From Membranipora membranacea (lineage: Eukaryota; Bryozoa; Gymnolaemata; Cheilostomatida; Membraniporidae): 64,000 nt of DNA. The notes beneath the pieces are model-generated. The model made no database searches, was not told the origin of the DNA, and saw only the letters and a list, made by a program, of their open reading frames with translations. Location: contig OU612069.1 of assembly GCA_914767715.1 (NCBI GenBank), forward strand, positions 13,265,387 through 13,329,386. The letters run 5' to 3'. Made by a program: the position numbers and the translations under genes. Of this stretch, positions 35,301 through 46,500 are shown piece by piece (position 1 is the first letter of the stretch; every line of letters starts with the position of its first letter).

Positions 35301-36459
35301 TCTGATCTTACCTATACCACCAATGGCACTGAATCCTCTCCTATATGTAATCCAGGGTCTGCTAGTTATATCTCTCATCAATTCATCATAATCTACAGAG
35401 TAGACATCACAATGGGTATGAGAGCAGAAATAAATGTTCCCGTTAATCCAGGGAAAGTTTCAGCTTGGAGGACTTAGGCACATTTTGTAATCCAGGTGTG
35501 TTCCATAAATGTGCATGCTGTCATTATAAAAAAAACTTAGTGAGTAGCTTTTCAAACTAGAAGGATCAAATTTATTCTGGGGAAAGCAGAAATGTTACGA
35601 TTATCACTATCAAAAGTAAATATGGTACTATCATCCCTATCAAAGGCAGAAACATTACTTTCAAATTGGTAAACGGCTTGTTGGTTGGATGATGATCGTA
35701 GTTAAAATTAATAGAAAATCACTGCTCAAGAGGGCTCAGTATACAGAAATTACAAATGATACAAATAATACTATTTAATACGGAAATTACAAGTAATTAA
35801 TGCTTTAATTACACGGCGGCAACAGTTTATACTACTGATATTTATTTATTATTCAGTATTATATTTATTATATTATATTATATTATCAGTATCAGGTAAA
35901 GGGCTGAAGAGGAAACTTGGTTGTTCTTTGCTTACCATACAGAGTGCTGTAAGCCTTGCCCAGTATGATGACTGGCACTTCATTGCGGGGAAAGGCTTCC
36001 TGTTCCGACCCAACGGCTGCTTCATATGTGTATGTGAATCCACCTAAAGATTAGATTTTGATAGAAAGTGAAGCCATACAGAGTAAAAAGGGCCCTACGC
36101 TGTGATAGGGACCTCAGCAGACCGTCTGCGCACATATAGGTTGACGATTAGGGGGTCTTTCAATTAGAAAAAGCGATGTTTTACTAAAGCAATATATCAC
36201 TATCACATCGCTCAAAATTATCACTCACTTGGTCTTCCAATTAGACAAACTCCCTCTCAAATCACTCACTCAGAATGTATATAGTTCCATCGAGTGATTG
36301 CGCGATTTTAGAGCGAGAGTCTAGCAGGTACTGCTCACTCACTGAGCTGGAAATCAGATTGCGAGTTTAGCTGCTTCTATTTGAAAGACCCCCCCCCCCA
36401 CCCCGGTGTAACATAAACCTTACTTTTACAATACCGAGGCCGTGGATTGTCCCATCCAT
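26354..36459 (-). CDS. ATG4: Cysteine protease ATG4 (A/B type)
   Basis: Twelve exons: 36435-36459, 35936-36043, 35312-35392, 34253-34342, 33361-33465, 32224-32296, 31097-31176, 30209-30423, 29856-29934, 29310-29458, 28451-28604, 26354-26412; phases consistent, 405 aa (vertebrate ATG4A/B about 395). ATG4 processes ATG8/LC3 C-termini and removes the lipid later, in the cytosol. Seen: VPVIILGKAY; SRPWITYRRGF; TTDQGWGCMLRCGQM with catalytic Cys81; YSIHQIASMGVAEGKEVGQW; IVIHVAMDNTVV; WRPILLMVPLRLGL; GVIGGKPNHAHWFIGY; LVFLDPHTNQP with Asp293 and His295; SRMKITSLDPSIAL; GFFCKTESELDEL. The last exon encodes a tail ending DEEYELV, an ATG8-binding LIR (Y-x-x-V at 402-405). The start ATG at 36459 follows an in-frame stop. 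Head to head with the aminoacylase-like gene. Confidence 0.95.
26447..26655 (-). repeat. tRNA-derived SINE, antisense, interrupted by a 34-bp palindrome
   Basis: It begins TTGATTAAAATCAAGTTGTC and follows the family through GGGGCGGCGAAATATCC and GTTGCCTTAGTGGCAAGG, then is split at 26550-26583 by a palindromic insertion before resuming. It lies immediately 3' of ATG4's penultimate intron end, between exons 11 and 12. Confidence 0.75.
26541..26592. mobile_element. 34-bp perfect palindrome with 9-bp target duplication
   Basis: 26550-26583 is a perfect palindrome whose half is TAGCCTGTCTTGACAAG. It is flanked by GGCCAGGTT on both sides (26541-26549, 26584-26592). The host is a SINE, so the insertion is later than the SINE. 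Relatives are at 41840-41874, a half copy at 52378, and a 164-bp version at 59190-59353. Confidence 0.9.
26670..27301 (-). pseudogene. LINE reverse-transcriptase C-terminal fragment
   Basis: The reverse strand reads VEQVESFVYLGTTVDHKLSF, then KARKRLFIMKKLSSLGISKP and RMRCYYTFIE, followed after a stop codon by LCTSFGHISKTCRNSIND and NRCLRMYATDNEPI. This is the post-RT region of a LINE different from the one at 1596. It is broken by at least one stop and lies in the last intron of ATG4. Confidence 0.8.
27381..27513. mobile_element. 115-bp foldback element, GTTGCTCCC family, with 9-bp flanks
   Basis: The element 27390-27504 begins TAGAACAAGTG and ends CCAAACTTGGTCTA. Its arms share GCCTGCATTC / GAATGCAGGC and CCACTGGT / ACCAGTGG. 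The flanks TATGACACA and GATGACACC match at 7 of 9 positions. The TAG...CTA termini and 9-bp flanks are as in the other foldback families of the window. Confidence 0.7.
27735..27955 (-). repeat. tRNA-derived SINE, antisense copy
   Basis: Reverse-strand copy: tail GGTTGATTAAGATCAGATG, body GTTGCTCTCTGTTTGCAGGC, GAGCACACCTGGGGGTC and the A-box region GCTCTAACCAACTGAGCGAG. It lies in the last intron of ATG4. Confidence 0.8.
28188..28432 (+). mobile_element. hAT-like MITE, AGGGCC...TAGTTTAG family
   Basis: It starts CAGGCCTGTATTTTTAGGGG and ends GCTAAACTACGGCCCTG. The flanks TTATCATG and TTATGATT match at 6 of 8 positions, compatible with an aged 8-bp hAT duplication. The interior matches 24583-24790. 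Confidence 0.7.
32457..32552. repeat. Inverted repeat, ~33-bp arms
   Basis: CTCATTCTCTGCATTATGAT with TGTCACAGTCTCC is mirrored by GGAGACTGTGACATCATAAT with ACAGAGAATGAG, with a 29-bp loop. It lies in an ATG4 intron; no clear target duplication was found. Confidence 0.75.
32924..33018. repeat. Minisatellite of GAGTCAGAGTTAAGTCATCGAT-like units
   Basis: About five imperfect units of 20-22 bp alternate GAGTCA and GTCAT. Several units contain TGAGTCA, the AP-1 heptamer. It lies in an ATG4 intron. Any regulatory role is speculation. Confidence 0.75.
33102..33243. repeat. Inverted repeat with ~48-bp imperfect arms
   Basis: AAATAACTTGCAAGAACTGA and AAAATCAGGGTATGAAATTA are mirrored by TAATTTCATACCTTGATTTT and GATCAGTTTGTGCAAATTAT. 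The loop holds the palindrome TGACGTCA (33161-33168). It is intronic in ATG4, about 120 bp from exon 33361-33465. Confidence 0.75.
34875..35110 (+). repeat. Dispersed repeat with a U2 snRNA-like head, copy 1
   Basis: It begins ATCGCTTCTCGGCCTATT then CGCTAAAATCTAAGTGT, close to the 5' end of U2 snRNA (ATCGCTTCTCGGCCTTTTGG, then CTAAGATCAAGTGT). The rest is not U2 (no Sm site or stem-loops II-IV seen) but is shared with 42455-42700, including CACTACCAATGGCTGATTAG, GTTTTGGCAGCTTGCTG and a segment ending TACTAAACAG. I read it as an snRNA-derived SINE-like family rather than a functional U2 gene. Confidence 0.65.
36151..36399 (+). mobile_element. GGGGTCTTTCAA TIR element, copy 3
   Basis: It begins GGGGGTCTTTCAATTAGAAA and ends TATTTGAAAGACCCCCC. 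It is the longest and best-preserved copy and sits in ATG4 intron 1. Confidence 0.85.
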
Positions 36460-37549
36460 CTGCGAGGTTCTCTTGAATTGGATACTTGGAACCAAGCCAT
36501 ATATTACCGCTGCGACGTCATTTGTTATTAATACTCAAAGCAAGGATGGAGCTGAAGGGTTATTAAATTGAAAGTTGATATGTGTTCCTAGTAGTGTGAA
36601 AAATGACAACAATGCAGTGATTCATCTTAATTTAATTTATTATCCTCATGATCACAGGTTTGAATGTTACTTCAATCAATGGATATTGAGAGAGGCGAGA
36701 TAGAGAATGTTGTATATCTAATATCTATATATAGTAATAAGATTATTTTTATTATGAAATCGCACGGTTGAGACTGAGTCAGGACCCTAGGCTTTGCACT
36801 AACAAAAGGTTAAACAGGAATAACCTACTAGAAAACACCAGTTCATCCATCCCAAGTTAGTCTGTGAGTATAAGAGATGAAAACTGCTATTCATCACAAG
36901 GGAACTTGTTCAGTCAGTTGATTGTCCAATCTTTATTTTTGTGTAAGTCATCATCACCTTTGTCAAGGTCACCTCTATCATCAGTGATTGGATTATGGTT
37001 TGTTGATAAACATTAAATGGCCAATCAGAAGACTATTTGATATGACCTAGTTTTGTACTTTAAATATCACACTCCAATACTGTGGATGGACCGACCCAAT
37101 ACACTGGTCTTTATGATATCAGTTTAGAGCGGTATTAGGTACGACACACCTACTCAAAGAGAAACCAATTTTGTATACAAGGAATGGGAATTTGCCCACA
37201 GCCTAAGAATGTTTACAATACTTTATACACAGAACCAGTTGGAACCTGTACCAATGACCAGTATTTATAATCTTTGCCTGTACCAAATTGGATTTATTAT
37301 CTGCATAATAGGTATATTGTGGTATGTTCCACTATGTATACAGATATCATGGAGCCACTTTCTGACATTGCATATTGCTCAGCATCAGTTGTGAGTAGAA
37401 GGCAGTACAGTCAGAACATATATAAAGGCTGAAAATTCTGGTTCTATAGCAAACTGACCTGAATTGTGAATGGTGAGCACACTCAGTGGAAATACATCAT
37501 CAAATTAAAGGTATTTTGCATATAGTTCCTACACTACTCAAATCTGGCA
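36460..37549. promoter_or_regulatory. Shared 1.1-kb spacer between divergent ATG4 and aminoacylase-like genes
   Basis: The two start codons face away from each other with about 1,090 bp between them, so both promoters must lie here or in untranslated exons. A CRE-like octamer (CGACGTCA at 36513-36520, TGACGTCG on the ATG4 strand) is about 55 bp upstream of the ATG4 ATG. No TATA box was identified with confidence. Confidence 0.45.
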
Positions 37550-40500
37550 ATGGACACTGATGAACATCGATCGACCACGCTATTCAGAGACTACTTGAGA
37601 ATTAGAACAGATCATCCCGAGCCGGACTATGGTGAGTTTCAAGTCTTAGAAAATAAGACTACTACTTGGTCGTGCTTATATTAAAAGGAATTTCGGCAGT
37701 CACTGCTCAATAATGGGGCGCTGGGACTATGGGAATCCGCCGATACAGTTACAGAGTCGCAACTACCTTTGTTGTATGTTCTAGTCAATCAGCTGTGGGC
37801 GCGCTGATGGTTAATTGCTTACCAGAAAAGATGGCAAGCACTTTGTGAATCCATTTACGCATAGTCTGTCTTGACAAGCCCTTTTTGAGTTATGGCAAAC
37901 AAAACTTAATTACATTTATTATATTAAGTTATGATGAGTTGCAGTGAATAATGTTAATATATTAGGAAGTTTTTTCATTGCAACATTGATTTTTATTGCA
38001 GCCACTTGCAGAAAATTTCTTGAAGACTATGCTGCAGGAAATGGCTGGACTTGCAGAGTTTTTGATGTAAGTATCCGTAATAAATTGCAGTAGAAAGTTA
38101 AATATGTACAAATAAACAAATTTTCGATGTTTTAGTTCATAGTTGATGCTCCCTCACCTACATTGCACGTTTGCATCTTTAAGTGTATTACTAGTTAAAG
38201 CGTTCAAACTGTGTTGGGATTGCTGGTAGTGGCATTTCATTATCAACCACGCCACCCTCCCACTTGTTGGGAAAGTGGTTGATAACGAAATGCCACCACC
38301 AGCTTTCCCCGACACAGTTTGAGCGGGTTTAGCACAGTTTGAGCGGGTTTAAACTGGCGTAATAATATTTAATGTATGCATATTGTATTATGTAATTTGT
38401 AATTACTGTAATTCGCAATGAAAACAGATACAATTTTCCATCAACTGTTAATGATGTAACTTTGACTGGGCTGCTAAATGTTCAAATTTGAAATTTTGTG
38501 CCAAGCTCAAATGACTCAAAGGTTAGAATCGACAGATCTAGAATGACCTACTGCTATGACATGGTTCCTCAGATACAATCAGCTAGAGGTAGACACTCTC
38601 GTATAACTCATGTCCTGGCGAAAAAATGGCGAACTGAACCAAAGCACTATCATATAAAAATATGGTGTACGTTTAGGCATATCAAGGCTTCATTTTAAGA
38701 TCGTTGGTATTTTTAATTTTTTTCTATTTGTCTGACACCAGGGAGTATGATATGTATTGTCTTCTCAATGCATGTTTGAACGGTTATCTATAATAAAGTT
38801 CATATCATCAGCTACTGACTGTCGTGTCACTTGCTAGGCATGGAGCACCCTGATATTGATGCTCTGATGACCACCCAAACTAAGAACCTCGCTCTCAGAT
38901 TCATTCACGATGAGGACCACTTTATAAATGACTTCCTGAATAAATGCCCACCACAGGACGTTACCGCTCCATGAAGTACAGAGGTGCTTTGGGCTCAGAC
39001 TGATTCTTACGACATCCGTTTCTCACACTAATCAGTTTATTTTTTAACTTTTACCAGAGAGACCCGTTTTTCTACTTTTTTTGTTGTTTACCAGTGCCAG
39101 GGTCTACACCGGATTTCACGGCTTATTTGTCATTGAATGTAATAAATGTGTCCATCCATTTTGTAGGCTGCCCCCAACAGACCCGTGGTTATCATGAAAG
39201 TGGAGGGCAAGAAACCAGAACTTCCAAGCATACTCCTAAACTCGCACACAGACGTCGCTTGTATCGGCAAACTGGTAAGCGTTAAATAAACTCAAAATCA
39301 AATAAACTCAAAAGCAAAACCCTCCGTATGATAGCCTCCAATGATGAGCCGCTTTTCGCACTCACCACACTCCCCCAGGTTGCTATCAAACCATCAGATA
39401 CCGAGTCCAGCTTCGTGCCAAATGTTTCATAGCCATTGCGATTCATTATCTTCACAGTGTTTTTCTTTGGTCTTTTCAGCATCAGAATTATTTGAGTTAA
39501 ACACAACATACTTAACAGGCCTCCATCCTCGTATCTGGGTGCTGTAGAAACTTAATTTCTTTTCATATTAGTTAAGTTTTATACTGAGTGTGCTTACTGC
39601 ACTGATCGAGTACTTATCTAATGAGGCCTCTACCCAGTTTATGTAGATTTTGGTTTAGTTGTCAGACATCAAAGAAATACAAGTTATTGACCATAGTAAT
39701 TCAATTACGCTATTGACCAAAAACAAAATATTGTGTCAAGCACAAATAATACTCCTGTTTCGATGTTTACAACTTTCGTAGCATACAACAACCACATCAA
39801 ATCATAACACCTATGGCCTGTGATTGACCATAAAAAAGGCCGAGCATATCTCAAGATGTTATGCATCCTCTTGGATTGCCAATAAATATGAAAAGAGAAA
39901 AAAACACCAAGCATCAGGACAAACTAAAAATGAAATAAATGCATCAACTCGAGTTGAAAAAGTCATAATGAGATAATCTATCGGTTATTGTTTCTATAGC
40001 TAGAGGAAGGTATATGATGAAGAGATGAATTCTAGGATTGCTTTCAGAACAATGTGACTAGCTCATAATCCAAAGACATGAATGATACCTTTGAGTTGAA
40101 ACTGGCGCCAATATCACATTCCAATCAACATTATTCCTAATTATATAGGCAATAATCTTGAGGATTGATGGAAATGAAGATGTTTTTGTAGTTCTGCTTC
40201 TAAAAACTTGTTTGTGAGTGGATTCCTAGCCAAATCAGAAAATCCTATATCAAGCCTCCAGCGGCGGCCTGAAAGCCTTCTAAGTAGCTAATATTAAGAC
40301 TTTAATCGCCTACGCCCGCCCTGCATGGTACAGTCTGCTATCAGACACTGACAAAACAAGATTTGAGAGGATCCAGTGCTCTGTTAGTCAGATTTTGATG
40401 CCCTTCACTGACAACTAAGAACAGAGGCTTGGCAATGTAGCACTGCAAATCATCTTAACTTTCCTGCATGCCTCTTGCAGTGAAAACTTCACCAATATAG

Positions 40501-43500
40501 CCGAAGACAATCATCACCACCTGAACTCATGTGTAGAACCACAAAGAGACAAATAACCTTTTCCCTCTAGCTGGTTTGCGATTTGTCACCAAATAAATAT
40601 TACAGGAGTGTATATATAAATTGACAGGAATATTAACAGATTAATATTGATCTTGTGTCGATCTTGAATGGTCCAAATTCATGAACATTAAGGCAACATG
40701 GACACCTTGGCAAGATGGCTGAAAGGGATAATATTGCACAATTAACAATGAGAGTGTTGATTGTTAGCATTTGCTACTATTATCTAAACTTATTGGTACA
40801 GCTCTATTCATCCTAGCAGTCAATGTGATGAATTTTATAGCAATTTGGGAAGATAACTCTTACAAACAAAACTTTGCTCGTCACGAACAAAATCTGTAGT
40901 GTGTTGGGGTGGGTAAGGGGGGGGGGGGGTGGCACCCACCTCGACTGCCCAGGCTAGGAGGGGAAGCTAGCTGCTAAATCATGTCAAGGGGAACCCTTGA
41001 ATTCCAGGAAGATCAGAACAGTGTTGACCCGTTGCTGACATCTCCAGGAATAGCCACTGATATATATATATTCATGGATTAGGGGAACATACTGACCCTG
41101 AACAAGTGTATGGCAATTTATGTATGATTGCTGGAAAACGTTACTTATCCGTGATCGGTCCAAAAGATCAGTAATGCTACAGCCGACCCCTTGTAAACAT
41201 TTGTCAAATTGCCTGTCTGACTGAGACCTCAGTCAATGCATAACGTTGACGCTGCCAGAGATTTAGCTAGATCCAATTACGGACACAACAATATATACTG
41301 ATGTAATTTCTCTTCAGATGGCCATACTGTGTATTTTACCACTAGACCATGAATTCATATCAATGGTAATATCTGTATTGAGTGAATATTTCTCTACCCT
41401 TCACTTGTCTTCTGAACTTTTAGGAGGACTGGAAGTATGAGCCATTCTCGGCCCACAAAGATGAAAGAGGCGACATATACGCTAGAGGCTCTCAGGTAGG
41501 TCAGTCACTGCCGCCAATTCCACTGCCTGCGATCGTGACCAGAAAGGTTCTTTAAGTTTCCATGATAATCACTATGTTCCTATTCATCGACGTGACATCG
41601 ATTTTAGGGCCAATGGATATATGGAACTAACATTTAGGTCAACTTGCGGTCGCATTGGTTCGTTTTGCCTCATTTGAATTGGGGACGGATTGGCAGCGCA
41701 GAAGAATGGATGGTGCGCTTAGTCACAACGATTTCAGGACGCACTGGTTAAAATCCCGGCCGCGGTTTCTTTTTTTAATTTAATCATTCATTTTTTCTTT
41801 CGACTTGGGAGTGGAACAATCATGAAGTATGGAACCATATAGCCTGCCTTGACAAGCTTTGTCAAGACAGGCTAGGGACCATAGTGATTAACTCTTTTTT
41901 TCCATTATAAACTTTATCGGTAACATTATCATCTTTAAATATGCCGTCCATATATGGGCTGAATAGAAAAATAATTTAATTCAGAGCACAGCGCTATTTT
42001 AAAAAGGCCAATTCATTTTTGAATAAACGAACCAATATTCTTGTCAGTGGACCCTGTAACATTGTAAGTTGCCTCCCCTGTATTGTAGGACATGAAGTGT
42101 GTGGGCATTCAGCATATGGAGGCCATGAGGGAGCTCTGCGAAGCTGGAGATAAGCTGGAGAGGACTGTTTACCTATCATTCCAACCTGATGAGGAAATCG
42201 GAGGTAAGTACAACAGAAACAGCGGTGACATCGAGATTACAATAATATTATCTACGGCTGTGAATTATTTGCGGTATTTGGAAGGTTAACACGGTTAATG
42301 CAATATTAAGGTTAATAAGTTCAATCTTCGTAATCATACATTGGTGGTATGTACAAAATAAACAGCCCTGACATCCAGATTTCACTATTATCATGTGTAT
42401 GGATGATGGCGATGATGTAAACTAAGTAGACCTAATGTCAACTCATAACTAGACTTCCCTTCTCCTCAGTCCTCCTATTGGCTAAGATTAAAGTGTCACT
42501 GCCAAGGGCTGATTGGTGACGACTCTAGTTTTGGCAGCTCTCTGCTCACCCAGTTCCTGAGATCTTTCGTGGCTCCGTACTTTTAAGATGCATTCTAGTG
42601 TTTAGTAAGTATCACAGTCTCAGAAGATTTAGAGATCTTGAGACCCACTTCAGGGCCAATCCATTCTTCTGACTAAACAGATACTTCGCTGCGACCTCAG
42701 GTCGTCACTGCAAACTCCTTGTGAAAGTACTCTGGCTACATGAATGAATTTAGCATAACACAGAGTAGGGTGTACCCTTGCTCTGTCTGTGTGCATAACA
42801 TTCTTTATGATAGGGGACTTTGCCCGCAGCTATTTACTGCTACTGTTGGGTTTCTTATGGACTAAATACATGTTTGAAGTTTGTCTATTGCCTAATTTTA
42901 ATATCAATCCGTGAGTAAGTTGATAGCATTGAAACTATGGCACAAAAAATAGGAACAAATAAGTAAGCAACATTGACAACTGTTGCGGCGGGCCGGCGGC
43001 CTCTTCAGATCGTCATCAAGGTTATATAACCACACCAATCCTCTGGGGATCAGCTAAGGCTTATGTGTGGAACTGTGAATAATATGACGTCATACAAGTC
43101 GTTCTGCACTCTGAGGTTGTAGCCACTAATCAAACCTCTGAGGATCAGCTAAGGCTGCTGTCAGCATATTCTTGGGTAACAACATCTCAGTGTGTTTTGA
43201 CCATTACCACACCACCAAATAACATTATAGATAATTGGCATTACTACGAAGAGAAGTCCAGACCACAAGTCAGTCGGTCTCTTGTAGGCCTATCTAGTGT
43301 TAGAAAATAGGATCAACCTATTTATTACATATTATACAGGCTTGATCTGACCCCAATTTTAAGAGCCTGTGTAATATAAAATAAATAGGTTAATCCTCTT
43401 TGTAGCGATAAGTGCATTGAGTTGAGTTGGATGGAGTTGGACGGATGACTAGTGATATTTTTATTGTTATGCCATTGCCATCGTAAGACTGTAATTAAGA

Positions 43501-46500
43501 GGAACAAAATGTAAACAGTGTGCTTTGAGAAAACCTCGTGATGTAGGAAGAAAAACAAAGCACAAAAATACAGATCTGTAGATCTGTGTGTCTTGATATA
43601 GCATAATAATGGTTGGTTTGATCATGAACAAATGCCAGCTTGCCTTAAAATAGCAAACATGATAAACAGCGCTCTGAGAAGATAACATGAGGATTTAATA
43701 AGAAAAATGACATACCTCTTTTCCTCCATTCGTGCACAGATCACTAGTATTATATATAGATTATTAGTTATAGAATCTTTGAGTACATTGACATGATATT
43801 AATTCAACCTCTCTCTTGGGTTTGAGCAAAGCAACTGATTTGCCCTGAAAACTAGTGTGTTGGCAAAATAAGTGGTATTCTATTGTTATTCAAAATAGGT
43901 TCCTAATATGGATGCATTGCCTATTTGAGCATAAATGATTGGGAGTATAAATGTGCTAGAGTTGCCTCGCCACGACGCCACAGCAGACGAACTATTTCTC
44001 ATCATAACTTGTTACATAATAACAACTGCTGCACTAAATGGGGTCGAAAGAATTGTGACTTTGTCCAATGACTATCCTTGGTTTATTTGCATTCTTGCCA
44101 GGGGCTAGATACTCAAGTAAAAGATAGTAGAATATTATGCTTATGTCTCTGATTTGATATTGTAGCAAAACACCTGGGGTCAAAATGTATAATTCCTCAG
44201 TTGAGCTCTTATAGAAATTTGATCTAGCTGCGCCCTAACAATCATAAATTTTTGACAGCTACATTTTAATCACAATGTCATACGCATGTTTTATTACAGC
44301 CTTCCAAAACTCTAAATACCCCCCCCCCCCCCAAAATCTTGGGTTGAAATATTATTTCTACGCGCCTACTCACAATGCGTCCTACCCAGATCATTCTCAG
44401 CAAGTAAAGACCTGTAACATTCTTAGTCACATTTTTAGCCAATATGAATTTTGTCGAATTTCAAGAAACAAAACTATAGTTGTAACCACTGATATATATT
44501 ATTTGGATGAGGGGAACATATCTGACCCTGAACAAGCATATTATGGTTATTTTATGTATGGTTGCTGGACCGCATTTCTCATCTTTGATTGGTCCACAAG
44601 TTCATATGCGATAATAGCTGATCCTTGTAAGCTTTTACCACTGATCCATAAATTCATATCGATAGTTGTAACGTTTCTTATCCATCATATTTTTTGTTTG
44701 CTAATTTTATTTTTATCTAGGTGATCTTGGAATGCGAGTGTGGATAGATTCGGACGATTTTAAGTCACTCAATGTCGGCTGCGCGATGGACGAGGGTTTG
44801 GCTAACACAGAGGAGGAAATGAAAGTCTATTACTGTGAGCGTATGATGAGATGTAAGTGCTTATAATCAAATCCGCAAGGTCAAGGTCATAGGTCATATA
44901 TCAAGGTCATAACTACCCAGCTCAGCCACACTGACATTGGCATTACTCCACAGGCCCGTAGTTCTAGGGGAGGCAGGGAGGCACTGCCTCCCCTAGAAAG
45001 CTAAATACAGTTGCCTAAAAACAATATAATTGAATAATCCATGTCACAATCAGCTCCTCTGGGATTTCCATTTGCTTATTGTATGCCTTAAATTGCTTGG
45101 GGTGGAGCTTACAACGCCCCTCCTGGTGATGTTTTGTACTTTTGCCTCCCCTACCCCTATCCCCTTTATAATGTGTATCTTTGATCGTTAGAGTGCATTT
45201 AGACTGCAGATATTTTCGTCAGATATTTTGGTCATATTTTTTATATAAGCTACCTTAGGGAGCAACCAATTTCCTGAGTTTTGTGACAGATTTTTTATTG
45301 CTTCCAAACTGTGGGCGTAGCAAGAGTTTCACACCTCTGTGTTTGTGGCCACACTTCTAAATTAGATCCATAGCCTAGATGACATATTCTGTGTCAACTG
45401 GTACCCCTGATAATATTCTAACTGCATTATTGGAGTGACCTCTGGTTTTCCAAAAGTTATCAAGGGGCAATTTTATCCTCCATTCGTTTTGTTTCTAATA
45501 TTTGATGGAACATAATTGTTAAAACATTTTACCTGTTATCAAGCTCAGTTATTGAAATCTAGGTTAGCTAAGGACAACCTAAATCCGTGAAAAATTAACA
45601 ACAAGACTTTGAAAATCTGTGGCCTGCTCTTTGTTGGTGAAGATTGGATATAATCTTCGAATGTAGATGGGCCATTCATTGGTATTGTGTAAGTGTTAGT
45701 GAACTTTGTGGAATTAGGCCAAGATTTAGGAATTCTTTTCAGGGCAGTGGTAGCGTGAAAAACTGATAGTTTTGACCAGATCAAACTAGTTGATCTCGTT
45801 TAAACCGGTTTGCTTGTGGCTGACCCACTTCCCTGGATTGAGGTTAAACAGTATATTTGACCCTCCGTGGAACTGGTTTCAAATAGTTTTGGGTAGTAGT
45901 TGGCAAATGTTGTCTAAATTCCAAGACAGCCCTTTACGTCAAAGATTATAAATAGTCATTGTTTACGTGGTTTGAATGATTTTGCCAGACTTGTTTTGTG
46001 CAAGCCGGTTACATCCGGTAATCCGTAGCGTTTCAGCAAGGGCAGGGAATTTTACAATCTCCCTGGTAAGGGTAACTGAAATGGTTAAACCAGGCCAAAA
46101 ATATCCGTTCTGTAATCGGTCTTTCTCACTCAACAAAATAATCAAGCTGCCGATACCTGAATCAAGCATTCTGCAGTGTATGGAGTGAAACTTTAATCTG
46201 AGTCTTTAGTATGAAGTGAGTGGGAGAAATGAGGGTGGGTGGTATTAATTATTTATTTGTTGAGGTTTTCTAAAAGTTTATAATTAAAGCAAATTAAAAA
46301 TAACTTGTTGACCTCACACACATTAACATAGATACAAAAAATGACTTGAATAAAAAGATATAAGTGGTAGGGTGTTACATACTATATAGTGTGTATGATA
46401 ATGAAAGCATGGTATCATAAATTGCATGAATAAGATGAAAAAAGAAAAGAAGAAACAGAGAGTGGCGAACGAAAATACAAGTTAACAACATTAGGTAGGA

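Noticed and set aside
44275-44724. 149-codon open frame on the + strand
   Set aside because: It lies in an aminoacylase-like gene intron, overlaps a MITE copy and a poly-C run, has no recognisable domain, and its end overlaps the start of a real exon in another frame.
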